From Pseudomonas berkeleyensis (GTDB lineage: Bacteria > Pseudomonadota > Gammaproteobacteria > Pseudomonadales > Pseudomonadaceae): 64,000 bases of DNA. Under the pieces are notes generated by a model. The model saw nothing but the letters and a program-made list of their open reading frames with translations, searched no databases and was not told the DNA's origin. Positions 26,827-35,046 of this stretch are shown one piece after another (the stretch's first letter is position 1; the number at the start of each line of letters is the position of its first letter). The position numbers were made by a program, and so were the translations under genes. The DNA lies in assembly GCF_014109765.1 (NCBI RefSeq), contig NZ_CP059139.1, positions 1,550,001 through 1,614,000 on the forward strand. The letters run 5' to 3'.

Positions 26827-27990
26827 GTGAAACCAGTCCCTCGGGCCCTGTTGTTGGTGGCCCTGGTGCTGGCGGCGATCAATTTGCGCCCCGGCATCAC
26901 GTCCCTTGCACCGCTCATCGAGCGTATTGCCGCCGAGCTGTCGCTGAGCCGCAGCTTCATCAGCCTGACCACGGCCTTGCCGGTGCTGTGCATGGGCTTG
27001 CTCGCGCCCCTGGCGCCGCGCCTGGCAGTGCGCTGGGGGCTGGAGCGCACCATCGTCCTGTGCCTGGGCTTGATCGGGCTGGCGCTGCTGGCGCGACTGG
27101 CGGCGCATCAAAGCGTGGTGCTGATCGGCAGCGCTATCGCGCTGGGGGCTGCCATCGCCGTTGCCGGGCCGCTGCTGTCGGGATTCATCAAACGTCATTT
27201 CGCCAGCCAGATGGGCCGCGTGGTCGGTTGGTATTCACTCGGTATGGCCATCGGTGGCGCGGGCGGCGCGGTACTGACGGCCCCGGCCACGGCGCTATTC
27301 GGCGATGCCTGGCACCTGGGGCTGGCCGTGTGGGCAACGCCTGCGGTGTTGGGCGTGCTGTTGTGGATCTGGTTGCCGAATCAGGCGGGTAGCGCCGGCG
27401 AGCAGGAGAGCGGCGGGTTGCCCTGGCGTCAGCCACGCGCCTGGTTGATCAGTTGTTTCTTCGCCATTCAGGCCGGTCTGTTCTATGCCATCGCGACCTG
27501 GGCCGTGGCGCGTTATCACGAAGCCGGACTGAGCATGCTGCGCAGCAATTCATTGCTGAGCATCGCGATGCTGATGGGCTTGCCCAGTTCGTTCCTGCTG
27601 CCCTGGTTGGCGCAGCGCTACAACGCGCGCTATCCGTTGCTGCTGGCCTGCGGCGCGACCACCTGCCTGTGCCTGGTGATGGTGACGTTCATGCCGCGAC
27701 TGGTGCCGGAGATGTGGGCGGTGATCATGGGCTTCTCCCTGGGCGGTTCCTTCGCCTTGTCGCTGGTGCTGCCGTTGTACGAGGCGGGCTCGCCGTTGGC
27801 GGTCAGCCGCTGGACCGCGATGATGCTGTTCACCGGCTACAGCCTGGGTTGCCTGACGCCGATCCTCACCGGCCTGGCGCGTGATCTGTCGGGCAGCTAT
27901 CAGCTGCCGTTCGCCGTTCTCACTGGCCTGGCTCTGGTGATGACGGTATTGGCCTTGCTGCTTGGGCGGCGCCGGCAGGTTCAACGCTGA
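26827..27990 (+). CDS. MFS transporter, CynX/NimT family
   Basis: A 387-residue inner-membrane carrier with about 12 helices. The N-terminal LAAINLRPGITSLAPL and GWYSLGMAIGGAGGA in helix 5 are typical of the CynX/NimT (cyanate / 2-nitroimidazole) group. The start is the GTG at 26827. Substrate unknown; members are often associated with efflux or uptake of small anions. It does not show clear operon partners. Confidence 0.87.
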   Translation: MKPVPRALLLVALVLAAINLRPGITSLAPLIERIAAELSLSRSFISLTTALPVLCMGLLAPLAPRLAVRWGLERTIVLCLGLIGLALLARLAAHQSVVLIGSAIALGAAIAVAGPLLSGFIKRHFASQMGRVVGWYSLGMAIGGAGGAVLTAPATALFGDAWHLGLAVWATPAVLGVLLWIWLPNQAGSAGEQESGGLPWRQPRAWLISCFFAIQAGLFYAIATWAVARYHEAGLSMLRSNSLLSIAMLMGLPSSFLLPWLAQRYNARYPLLLACGATTCLCLVMVTFMPRLVPEMWAVIMGFSLGGSFALSLVLPLYEAGSPLAVSRWTAMMLFTGYSLGCLTPILTGLARDLSGSYQLPFAVLTGLALVMTVLALLLGRRRQVQR

Positions 27991-28064
27991 AGAATTCGCG
28001 CCAGTTCCTTTCTTGCCCTGGCGGGCTGTGTTAGAAGGCGTTCTGCTTTTTCAGGAGTGCCGGT

Positions 28065-28493
28065 GTGGAGTCCGAATCCATCGTTTATGGCTGCATCCGC
28101 GACTGGCCCTCGGATGACCCCGAGCAACGTCGCCAGCGTCGCGAAACCAACCATGGCGTGCTCGCCGAATTGCCGGCTGGCGATCTCTGGCCGTTTCTTG
28201 GCCGCGAGATGTTCTCCTTCTGTGACCTGCCTGGCGCAGGCCTGTATCAGACCCAGGTGATCCATTTCGGTGCCAGCTACGGCGCTGTGGAATACGAATG
28301 GAACCTGTGGATCGAGGCCTTCGAGGCGCTGCTCAAGCGCCTGTACTGGGCCAGCGCGGTGGTGCACCTGGAAACCGAACTCAACGGCATTCACACCTTC
28401 CGCTGGGAGTCCGATAGCGGATTTCACAGCCCGCAGGAGGGTGCGTTGCGTGTGCGCTGCGCGTGGGAGCGTGAAGGCGTGCTGCGCGGCTGA
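28065..28493 (+). CDS. Conserved hypothetical protein
   Basis: A 142-residue protein starting with GTG at 28065, seven bases after an AGGAG. It contains no signal peptide or membrane segment and is acidic and Trp-rich (DWPSD, DLWPFLGREMFSF, EYEWNLWIEAFEAL). I do not recognise the family. The codon use and strong ribosome site suggest a real gene. It stands between the MFS gene (75 bases upstream) and the phosphate-porin gene. Confidence 0.7.
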   Translation: MESESIVYGCIRDWPSDDPEQRRQRRETNHGVLAELPAGDLWPFLGREMFSFCDLPGAGLYQTQVIHFGASYGAVEYEWNLWIEAFEALLKRLYWASAVVHLETELNGIHTFRWESDSGFHSPQEGALRVRCAWEREGVLRG

Positions 28494-28561
28494 AATCTAC
28501 CTGCTGTCACTGAGTGCCGGGCTGTAGCTTGCCTTATAGACGTTCGGAGTAAAAAGTTCCG

Positions 28562-28579
28562 CTGTCATCAAATATTTAT
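28562..28579 (+). promoter_or_regulatory. Possible PHO box half-site
   Basis: CTGTCAT at 28562 is an exact match to a PHO box heptamer; four bases later TATTTAT is a weak second heptamer. It is 125 bases upstream of the porin start. It is only suggestive because one half is poor. Confidence 0.35.
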
Positions 28580-28686
28580 ATATCGGCAACTGCGCTGAAA
28601 TAACCCCTCGCCAAGATTCCCCCCAACACGAACGAGCGCTCCGCTCGGGTGTTTTCAACACTTAAAGTCCAACAGGGGAATCCTCG

Positions 28687-29991
28687 ATGATCCGTAAGCA
28701 CTTCGCCGGTTTCGCAGCCAGCGCCCTGGCTCTGGCCGTCTCCGCCCAGGCTTTCGCCGGTACCGTCACCACTGACGGCGCCGACCTCGTGATCAAGACC
28801 AAAGGTGGCCTGGAAGTCGCCACCACCGACAAGGCCTTCAGCTTCAAGCTGAGCGGCAAACTGCAATGGGACGCCACTCAGTTCGATGGCCTGATGGCTG
28901 CCGACCAGAACAAGCCGTTCGACGATACCTTCAACACCTTCATCCGCCGCGGTGAGTTCGGTCTGGAAGGCACTGCCTACAGCGATTGGGATTGGGGTCT
29001 GCGTCTGAGCTATGACGAAGGTGATGACACCAGCGTCGACCGTGCCTTCATCGCATATACCGGTCTGGATATCGGCACCTTTACCGTCGGCCGTTTTGGT
29101 GTCGACTACGGTCTGGAAAACTCCACCAGCTCCTCCTGGATCACCGCCATCGAGCGTCCGTTCATGTACGACTTCCTGAACGGCGATGAAGACACCCAGT
29201 TCGGCGTGAACTTCAAGCACTCCGGCGACAACTACGGCCTGATGGCTCAGGTTGCCACCTACGAGGGTGACAACAACTACAAGAGCGAAGACAACGACGA
29301 GCTCTACGGTTACACCCTGCGTGCCCATTGGGCGCCTTACCTCAATGGCACCGACGTCATTCACCTTGCTGCCAACTACCACAACAGCGAGTCCGACGAT
29401 AACCGTGCCCGCGCTCGTACCCGCATGGGCATTCGCAGCGACAACGATTTTCGCCTGACCTTCGGCGACGTGCGTGTGGCTGACAAGGACGTCGAGTGGG
29501 TGTTGGAATCCGGTGCTCAGTTCGGTGCCTTCCGCGCACAAGCGGAGTACTTCCAGCGTCAGATCAGCGGTGAAACACTGGCCGGTGCCAAATCCGACGT
29601 CGACCTCAGCGGCTACTACGCTCAGGTTTCCTACATGTTCAATGGCGTGCGCCAATACAAGGCCGCTGACGGCAAGTGGGACAAGCCGGACAACATGAAA
29701 GGCTCCTGGGAAGTCTTCGCGCGTTACGAGAGCGCCACCATCGACTCCGATGCAGGGGCCATTCCGGGCAACCTGGGCCTGGCCGGTATCGTCGCTGATG
29801 ATGTCAACGACGAGTTCGAGACCAAGGCCATGGTGGTGGGTGTGAACTACTTCGTCACGCCATCCGTACGTACCAGCTTGAACTACGTCGATTACCAGGT
29901 TGACAACATCAACACCTCCAACCAGGTCGATGGCAAGGGTGTTCAGGATGACGGCAAGGCCATCATCGCGCGCCTGCAGTACGTGTTCTAA
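28687..29991 (+). CDS. OprP/OprO-type phosphate-selective porin
   Basis: A 434-residue outer-membrane beta-barrel with a signal peptide ending at AQAFA-GT (about residue 25). FSFKLSGKLQWDATQF near the mature N-terminus, FIRRGEFGLEG, DWDWGLRLSYD and the closing segment RLQYVF match phosphate-selective porins (OprP 440 residues). It should form trimeric anion channels for phosphate or pyrophosphate. Whether it is OprP-like (phosphate) or OprO-like (diphosphate) cannot be settled without alignment of the constriction residues. A good terminator follows at 30021, so the downstream ParB-like gene has its own promoter or depends on read-through. Confidence 0.88.
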   Translation: MIRKHFAGFAASALALAVSAQAFAGTVTTDGADLVIKTKGGLEVATTDKAFSFKLSGKLQWDATQFDGLMAADQNKPFDDTFNTFIRRGEFGLEGTAYSDWDWGLRLSYDEGDDTSVDRAFIAYTGLDIGTFTVGRFGVDYGLENSTSSSWITAIERPFMYDFLNGDEDTQFGVNFKHSGDNYGLMAQVATYEGDNNYKSEDNDELYGYTLRAHWAPYLNGTDVIHLAANYHNSESDDNRARARTRMGIRSDNDFRLTFGDVRVADKDVEWVLESGAQFGAFRAQAEYFQRQISGETLAGAKSDVDLSGYYAQVSYMFNGVRQYKAADGKWDKPDNMKGSWEVFARYESATIDSDAGAIPGNLGLAGIVADDVNDEFETKAMVVGVNYFVTPSVRTSLNYVDYQVDNINTSNQVDGKGVQDDGKAIIARLQYVF

Positions 29992-30020
29992 GCAACACCT
30001 TCATCCGTTGCTCCTGATTG

Positions 30021-30046
30021 AGCCCCGCCCCTGGCGGGGCTTTTTT
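30021..30046 (+). terminator. Rho-independent terminator of the porin gene
   Basis: AGCCCCGCC-CCT-GGCGGGGCT followed by six T; 30 bases after the porin stop codon. Confidence 0.9.
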
Positions 30047-30073
30047 ATCGCCAAGTCCTTTGGAGATTGTTCG

Positions 30074-31003
30074 ATGCGTCACATCACTCTGTTGCTGGTC
30101 GCGCTCGGCCTGAGTTCGGCTGTTCTGGCCGAGGATTACAGCACGGCCAAGCCCGGCGAGCTGCTCCAGGTGCCCCTGCAGGCCCTGCATCCGACCCAGG
30201 CAGCGGTTGGTTATGATCAGATCTATTACAAGCTCGGCCGCTTCGCGCAGGAACGCAACAAGCTGTTCGACGAATACTGCGAAGCCAATGGCCAGGGCGA
30301 GAGTGCCAAGGTGCCTGGTGATGCCGATCTGCACAAACCTGAGAGTTTCACCTGTCAGGACAAGGTCGGTGCACGCAGCAGCGAGATGAAGACCGTAGTG
30401 GTCGGCCCTGGCGGCAAGCTGTTTCTCACCGACGGGCATCACACTTTCACCGTCTTGATGGAGCACCCCGGCGGTGGCGAGAACCTGAGCATGTGGGTTC
30501 GGGTGACCGATAATTTCAGCGACAGTGCCGACCTGGCCAGCTTCTGGCAGCGGATGCAGCAGGCGCGCAAGGTCTGGCTCAAAGACGGCAATGGTCAACC
30601 TATCGACTCAGGTCAGATACCGGCGCAACTCGGTCTGCAGCACCTGGCCAACGACCCTTATCGTGCGCTGGTGTATTTCACCCGCGAGGTGGGTTATGAC
30701 AAGCCGCGCTCCGGCGAAGTGGCGCCTGAGTTTCTCGAGTTCTATTGGGGCAACTGGCTGCGTTCGGTGCTGCCACTGGACGGCTATGATCTGAGTGATC
30801 GCGGTGATTACCGCGATGCGGTCGAAGCTGCCGCGAAGAAAATGGTGGCGCTGGCTCCTGACGAGAACGTGGGAGACAGTGGTTTCAAGGCGCGTGAGCT
30901 GGGTGGTTATTCGTCGCTGGATCGCAAGGAACTGAACAAGGTTGCCGGGCGCAAGCTGAATTACGCTACCAGCTACAAGAAGAGCCTGGCCAGCAGAAGC
31001 TGA
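30074..31003 (+). CDS. Exported ParB-like (ParBc_2-type) protein
   Basis: A 309-residue protein with a clear signal peptide (MRHITLLLVALGLSSAVLAE, cut near residue 19), so periplasmic or secreted. The ParB/Srx-like region includes VPLQALHPTQAAVGYDQIYYK-type start, and VVVGPGGKLFLTDGHH, with the DGHHTF motif near residue 118. Proteins of this putative nuclease-like family are exported in many bacteria and their activity is not established; DNA partitioning is not expected. It lies between a phosphate porin and an exported pyrophosphatase. The start at 30074 is chosen because it begins the signal peptide. Confidence 0.75.
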   Translation: MRHITLLLVALGLSSAVLAEDYSTAKPGELLQVPLQALHPTQAAVGYDQIYYKLGRFAQERNKLFDEYCEANGQGESAKVPGDADLHKPESFTCQDKVGARSSEMKTVVVGPGGKLFLTDGHHTFTVLMEHPGGGENLSMWVRVTDNFSDSADLASFWQRMQQARKVWLKDGNGQPIDSGQIPAQLGLQHLANDPYRALVYFTREVGYDKPRSGEVAPEFLEFYWGNWLRSVLPLDGYDLSDRGDYRDAVEAAAKKMVALAPDENVGDSGFKARELGGYSSLDRKELNKVAGRKLNYATSYKKSLASRS

Positions 31004-31024
31004 GTCGGCTCTGTGGCGAGAAAT

Positions 31025-31055
31025 AAAAAAGCCCGGCTATCGCTCCGGGCTTTTT
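31025..31055. terminator. Bidirectional terminator
   Basis: AAAAGCCCGG and CCGGGCTTTTT pair around an eight-base loop between two convergent genes; A and T runs on both sides serve both strands. Confidence 0.88.
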
Positions 31056-31068
31056 GTTCAGATTGGAA

Positions 31069-31674
31069 TCAGTTGTTTTTCTTGAAGTTGTCCAGTGCCT
31101 GCTGAATCATCTGACGTGCTTCGGCGGCATTGCCATAGCCGTTCAGCTCGACCTTCTTGCGGCCTTCCGGCAACTGTTTATAAACGCGGAAGAAGGCTTC
31201 GATGCGCTGCCGCTCGATTTCCGGCAGATCAGTGATGTCCTGGATCTTGTCATAGCTCGGATCGATGTCGCTGCTCGGCACGCCGATGATCTTCTCGTCG
31301 GCTTCACCGCCGTCGATCATCTTCAGGTAGCCGATGGGGCGGAACTTGATCAGCACACCGGGGTGCAGAGGTTCGCGCGTCAGTACCAGGCCGTCCAGCG
31401 GATCGTTGTCACCGCCCAGGGTGCGGGAAAGAGAGCCATAGTTGGCCGGATAGACGACCGGCATCGATTGAAAGCGATCGACGAACACCAAGCCCTGCTC
31501 GTTGATCTCGTATTTGGTGAAACTACCCGCCGGGATCTCCACTGCCATGTGCACATCGTTCGGTGCATTTTCCGCCTGTTCTGCGTAAAAGGGATGGACG
31601 ATGGACTTGTCCGCCATGGCGGCGCTGCTACCCAGGATCATGGCCACGCCGATGGCGACGAGCGACTTGTGCAT
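31069..31674 (-). CDS. Exported family I inorganic pyrophosphatase
   Basis: A 201-residue soluble-type pyrophosphatase carrying a signal peptide (about residues 1-21, cleavage AAMA-DK), so it should work in the periplasm. All residues I know to be essential in E. coli PPase have counterparts: Glu and Lys in VEIPAGSFTKYEI, Arg in FVDRF, the Tyr pair in YPANYG, the Asp triad in GDNDPLDGL, Asp/Asp/Lys in MIDGGEADEK, and Tyr-Lys in RVYKQL. It hydrolyses pyrophosphate to two phosphates. A phosphate-type porin and an exported ParB-like protein are adjacent, which fits extracellular phosphate scavenging. A cytoplasmic PPase is presumably encoded elsewhere. Confidence 0.88.
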   Translation of the reverse strand: MHKSLVAIGVAMILGSSAAMADKSIVHPFYAEQAENAPNDVHMAVEIPAGSFTKYEINEQGLVFVDRFQSMPVVYPANYGSLSRTLGGDNDPLDGLVLTREPLHPGVLIKFRPIGYLKMIDGGEADEKIIGVPSSDIDPSYDKIQDITDLPEIERQRIEAFFRVYKQLPEGRKKVELNGYGNAAEARQMIQQALDNFKKNN

Positions 31675-31798
31675 GAGAACTCCTTCAAAAGCATGAGGTT
31701 ATAAGTGTTGGAGTGCCCATATTGCGTGGCCATTGTTAGAGATATATTGCAGTCGAACCGCTACCGCCATTCGTGCTTGAGAAGGTCTGGAACTCGTC

Positions 31799-32923
31799 AT
31801 GCCGCTCCAATGCATCGCCACCCTGCATCAGGTACCTCCCTCTGACTGGGATGCCCTTTTACCCAGCCCGCAGCCCTTTCTGCGCCACGCATTTCTCAGT
31901 GCGTTGGAGGACAGCGGCAGTGTCGGCGGGCGCACGGGCTGGCAGCCTGCGCATCGGCTCTGGTTCGACGAGCACGGGCAGTTGCAGGCGGCTATGCCGG
32001 CTTACGTCAAACAGCATTCCTATGGCGAGTACGTGTTCGATCACGGCTGGGCCGATGCCTGTCGCCGTGCGGGTATCGCCTATTACCCCAAGCTGCTGGG
32101 GGCCATTCCCTTTTCCCCGGTCGGTGGTGCGCGCCTGCTCGGTGATCGCCAGGGCTGTGCCAGCCTGATCGAAGCCTTGACCACTGCGTTGCATGAGGAG
32201 GGGCTTTCCAGCCTGCATGTCAACTTCACCCAACCGGCCTGCGATGAAGTGCTGCAAGGTCGTGAGAACTGGCTGGAGCGGATTGGCTGTCAGTATCACT
32301 GGAGTAATCGCGGCTATCGCGACTTTCAGGATTTTCTCGATGCACTCGCCTCGCGCAAGCGCAAGCAGATGCGCAAGGAGCGGGAACAGGTGGCGGGGCA
32401 GGGCATCGAGTTCGAGTGGCTAGGTGGCCATGAATTGAGCGAGGCGCAGTGGGACTTCGTCTATCACTGCTACGCCAACACCTACCACGTTCGCGGGCAG
32501 GCACCCTACCTGACGCGGGCTTTCTTCAGTCTGTTGGCCGAGCGCATGCCCGAGTTGATCCGCGTGGTGCTGGCGCATCAACATGGTCGCCCAGTGGCCA
32601 TGGCTTTCAGCCTGCTCGATGGCGATACGCTCTACGGTCGTTACTGGGGTTGCCTGGCCGAGTTCGACCGGCTGCATTTCGAGACCTGCTTCTACCAGGG
32701 CATTGCCTGGGCTATCGAGGCCGGGCTTGCTCGTTTCGACGCCGGTGCCCAGGGGGAGCACAAGCTGATTCGCGGTTTCGAACCGGTGATCACCCGATCC
32801 TGGCACTACCTCTGTCACCCCGGGTTACGGGAGGCGGTGGCGGATTATCTGCAACAGGAGCGCATCGATGTGCTCGCCTATGCCGAGCAGGCGGCTCAGC
32901 ATCTGCCTTATCGACATGACTGA
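31799..32923 (+). CDS. GNAT/FemAB-like acyltransferase family protein (DUF482 type)
   Basis: A 374-residue soluble protein of the family often called peptidogalycan biosynthesis protein or DUF482, with two GNAT-like halves. Typical segments are PFLRHAFLSALE near the N-terminus, YGEYVFDHGWADA, and DAGAQGEHKLIRGFEP near residue 310. Members are proposed aminoacyl or acetyl transferases; the true substrate is unknown. No signal peptide. It follows the pyrophosphatase gene divergently (124 bases between starts) and may share a promoter region with it. Confidence 0.82.
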   Translation: MPLQCIATLHQVPPSDWDALLPSPQPFLRHAFLSALEDSGSVGGRTGWQPAHRLWFDEHGQLQAAMPAYVKQHSYGEYVFDHGWADACRRAGIAYYPKLLGAIPFSPVGGARLLGDRQGCASLIEALTTALHEEGLSSLHVNFTQPACDEVLQGRENWLERIGCQYHWSNRGYRDFQDFLDALASRKRKQMRKEREQVAGQGIEFEWLGGHELSEAQWDFVYHCYANTYHVRGQAPYLTRAFFSLLAERMPELIRVVLAHQHGRPVAMAFSLLDGDTLYGRYWGCLAEFDRLHFETCFYQGIAWAIEAGLARFDAGAQGEHKLIRGFEPVITRSWHYLCHPGLREAVADYLQQERIDVLAYAEQAAQHLPYRHD

Positions 32924-33392
32924 CGGGGCGTGATGCCGCGTCTTGCGCGGGCGTCTGATGTAGCGAGCCGGCTGGCGGAAGTTCCCTTCGTTGGAGTTTC
33001 CTGAAAAAAGTTCAGAGCTTTCTGCAAGAAGCGTCTGTCACGATGCCACTAAATTCCGCTCTTCACGTTTGCAGTGCCTGCTGTGGTGATCTTCGATTGG
33101 TAAGACCAGCGTAACTGGGCTAGACCGATACGAGGGGCATGTACATGGCAGTCGGTGTGATGCGGTGTTCGCAAGGAGATTGGCAGCGTGCGTGATGCGC
33201 TCGCCGACGCGCAACGGCTGCGGTGGAGAACCGCTCGGGTCTACCTGCCTTTGCCGACAACCTCCGGGCTGCCTGCGTTAAGAGGGAAGTAGACGATGCC
33301 CAGCGCTCGCCACAAGCAAGTGCGTTTCACAATCGGGGCATACGGGTTATTTCCCGCTGCCCGATAACAACAAATGAGAGGGGAGCCCCCCA
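32924..33392 (+). promoter_or_regulatory. Long 5' region upstream of putP
   Basis: 469 bases without a convincing gene. Near the end, AACAACAA at 33366-33373 fits the A-rich AANAANAA motif bound by Hfq/Crc, ahead of the ribosome site GAGAGGGGAG. CTGTCACGATGCC around 33033 and other stretches show no clear consensus. The length suggests regulation, possibly by PruR, but no operator can be assigned by eye. Confidence 0.5.
33366..33373 (+). promoter_or_regulatory. CA motif (Hfq/Crc target) before putP
   Basis: AACAACAA matches AANAANAA, the catabolite-repression motif of pseudomonads, 20 bases ahead of the ATG and next to the ribosome site. Confidence 0.55.
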
Positions 33393-34877
33393 ATGACAGC
33401 TAGTACTCCGATGCTCGTCACCTTCGTGGTGTACATCATGGCCATGGTGCTGATTGGATTCATCGCCTACCGAGCCACCAAGAATTTCTCCGATTACATC
33501 CTCGGCGGTCGTAGCCTCGGTAGCGTGGTCACCGCCCTGTCGGCTGGCGCTTCCGACATGAGCGGCTGGCTGCTGATGGGCCTGCCGGGCGCGATCTTCG
33601 TTGCCGGTATTTCCGAGAGCTGGATCGCCATCGGCCTGATCGTCGGTGCTTACCTTAACTGGCTGTTCGTTGCCGGGCGTCTGCGTGTGCACACCGAGCA
33701 CAACAACAACGCCCTGACGCTGCCCGACTACTTCACCAACCGCTTCGAAGACAGCAGCCGTCTGCTGCGCATCTTCTCGGCCCTGGTGATCCTGGTGTTC
33801 TTCACCATCTACTGCGCCTCGGGCGTGGTGGCAGGCGCGCGCCTGTTCGAAAGCACCTTTGGCATTTCCTACGGCACCGCGCTGTGGATCGGCGCTGCGG
33901 CGACCATCCTCTACGTGTTCGTCGGTGGCTTCCTCGCCGTGAGCTGGACCGACACCGTGCAGGCGGCGATGATGCTCTTCGCCCTGCTGATCACCCCGGT
34001 GTTCGTGATCCTGGCGCTGGGCAACTACGACGCGGCCATGGCTACCATCGAGCAGGCCAACCCGGCCAACTTCGACATGTTCCGCAACCTGTCCTTCCTC
34101 GCCATCGTTTCCCTGCTGGGCTGGGGCCTGGGTTATTTCGGCCAGCCGCACATTCTGGTGCGTTTCATGGCGGCTGATTCGGTCAAGACCATTCCGGCGG
34201 CCCGCCGCATCGGTATGGCCTGGATGATTCTCTGCCTGGGTGGTGCGGTCGCTGCCGGTTTCTTCGGTATCGCCTACTTCAACAACAACCCGGAGCTGGC
34301 AGGCGCGGTCAACGAGAACGGTGAGCGCGTGTTCATCGAGCTGACCAAGATCCTTTTCAACCCGTGGATCGCTGGTATCGTCCTGTCGGGCATCCTGGCT
34401 GCCGTGATGAGTACCCTGAGCTGCCAGCTGCTGGTGTGCTCCAGCGCCCTGACCGAAGACTTCTACAAAGCCTTCCTGCGCAAGAACGCCTCGCAGTCCG
34501 AGCTGGTATGGGTCGGTCGCTTCATGGTGCTGGCCATCGCGCTGGTTGCCATCGCCATTGCCTACAACCCCGAGAGCAAGGTGCTGGGCCTGGTGGCCTA
34601 CGCCTGGGCGGGTTTCGGTGCTGCCTTCGGTCCGGTGGTGATCTTCTCCCTGCTGTGGAAGCGCATGACCCGTAACGGCGCGCTGGCTGGCATGGTGGTC
34701 GGTGCCGTCACCGTGGTGGTATGGAAGGAGTTCATCGGCTTGGGTCTGTACGAGATCATTCCGGGCTTCATCCTCTGCAGTCTGTGCATCGTGGTCTTCA
34801 GCCTGCTGGACAAGGAGCCTTCCGCTTCGATCCAGAAGCGCTTCGATGAAGCCGATCAGGAATACAAAGCGGTCTGA
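33393..34877 (+). CDS. putP: Sodium/proline symporter PutP
   Basis: A 494-residue inner-membrane carrier of the sodium:solute symporter family, about 13 helices, normal length. SLGSVVTALSAGASDMSGWLLMGLPG near residues 45-70 holds the sodium and proline site of PutP, and GYFGQPHILVRFMAAD is a family signature. It imports L-proline with sodium, for use as carbon and nitrogen source. The ATG has AGAGGGGAG upstream. The usual partner putA is not in this window. An Hfq/Crc-type motif precedes the gene and a terminator follows it. Confidence 0.95.
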   Translation: MTASTPMLVTFVVYIMAMVLIGFIAYRATKNFSDYILGGRSLGSVVTALSAGASDMSGWLLMGLPGAIFVAGISESWIAIGLIVGAYLNWLFVAGRLRVHTEHNNNALTLPDYFTNRFEDSSRLLRIFSALVILVFFTIYCASGVVAGARLFESTFGISYGTALWIGAAATILYVFVGGFLAVSWTDTVQAAMMLFALLITPVFVILALGNYDAAMATIEQANPANFDMFRNLSFLAIVSLLGWGLGYFGQPHILVRFMAADSVKTIPAARRIGMAWMILCLGGAVAAGFFGIAYFNNNPELAGAVNENGERVFIELTKILFNPWIAGIVLSGILAAVMSTLSCQLLVCSSALTEDFYKAFLRKNASQSELVWVGRFMVLAIALVAIAIAYNPESKVLGLVAYAWAGFGAAFGPVVIFSLLWKRMTRNGALAGMVVGAVTVVVWKEFIGLGLYEIIPGFILCSLCIVVFSLLDKEPSASIQKRFDEADQEYKAV

Positions 34878-34892
34878 TTGCCTCATGATGTG

Positions 34893-34929
34893 AAAAAAGC
34901 GGCGACTGCATGGCAGTCGCCGTTTTTTA
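34893..34929 (+). terminator. Terminator of putP
   Basis: GGCGACTGC-ATG-GCAGTCGCC, preceded by A-run and followed by GTTTTTTAT. Confidence 0.9.
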
Positions 34930-34995
34930 TTGCCTGCCATTTATGCCGGCCGCCCTGCGAACCGTCGCTGCGCGACGCTACATCTAAGGGGGCAT

Positions 34996-35015
34996 GTAGG
35001 GTGCGCCGTGCGCGC
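34996..35015. repeat. GTAGGGTGCGC repeat unit
   Basis: GTAGGGTGCGCCGTGCGCGCC between convergent putP and the lipoprotein hydrolase gene; same family as 7319, 21449 and 41269. Confidence 0.65.
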
Positions 35016-35046
35016 CGGTGGTTCACGGCACAGCCAACGTAACGGT

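Noticed and set aside
28687..31674. Reading porin, ParB-like and pyrophosphatase genes as a single operon
   Set aside because: Strong terminators at 30021 and 31025 and the opposite strand of the pyrophosphatase rule out one transcript.
33327..34940. 537-codon frame opposite putP
   Set aside because: His/Gln/Asp-rich composition typical of an antisense frame; putP is complete on the plus strand.
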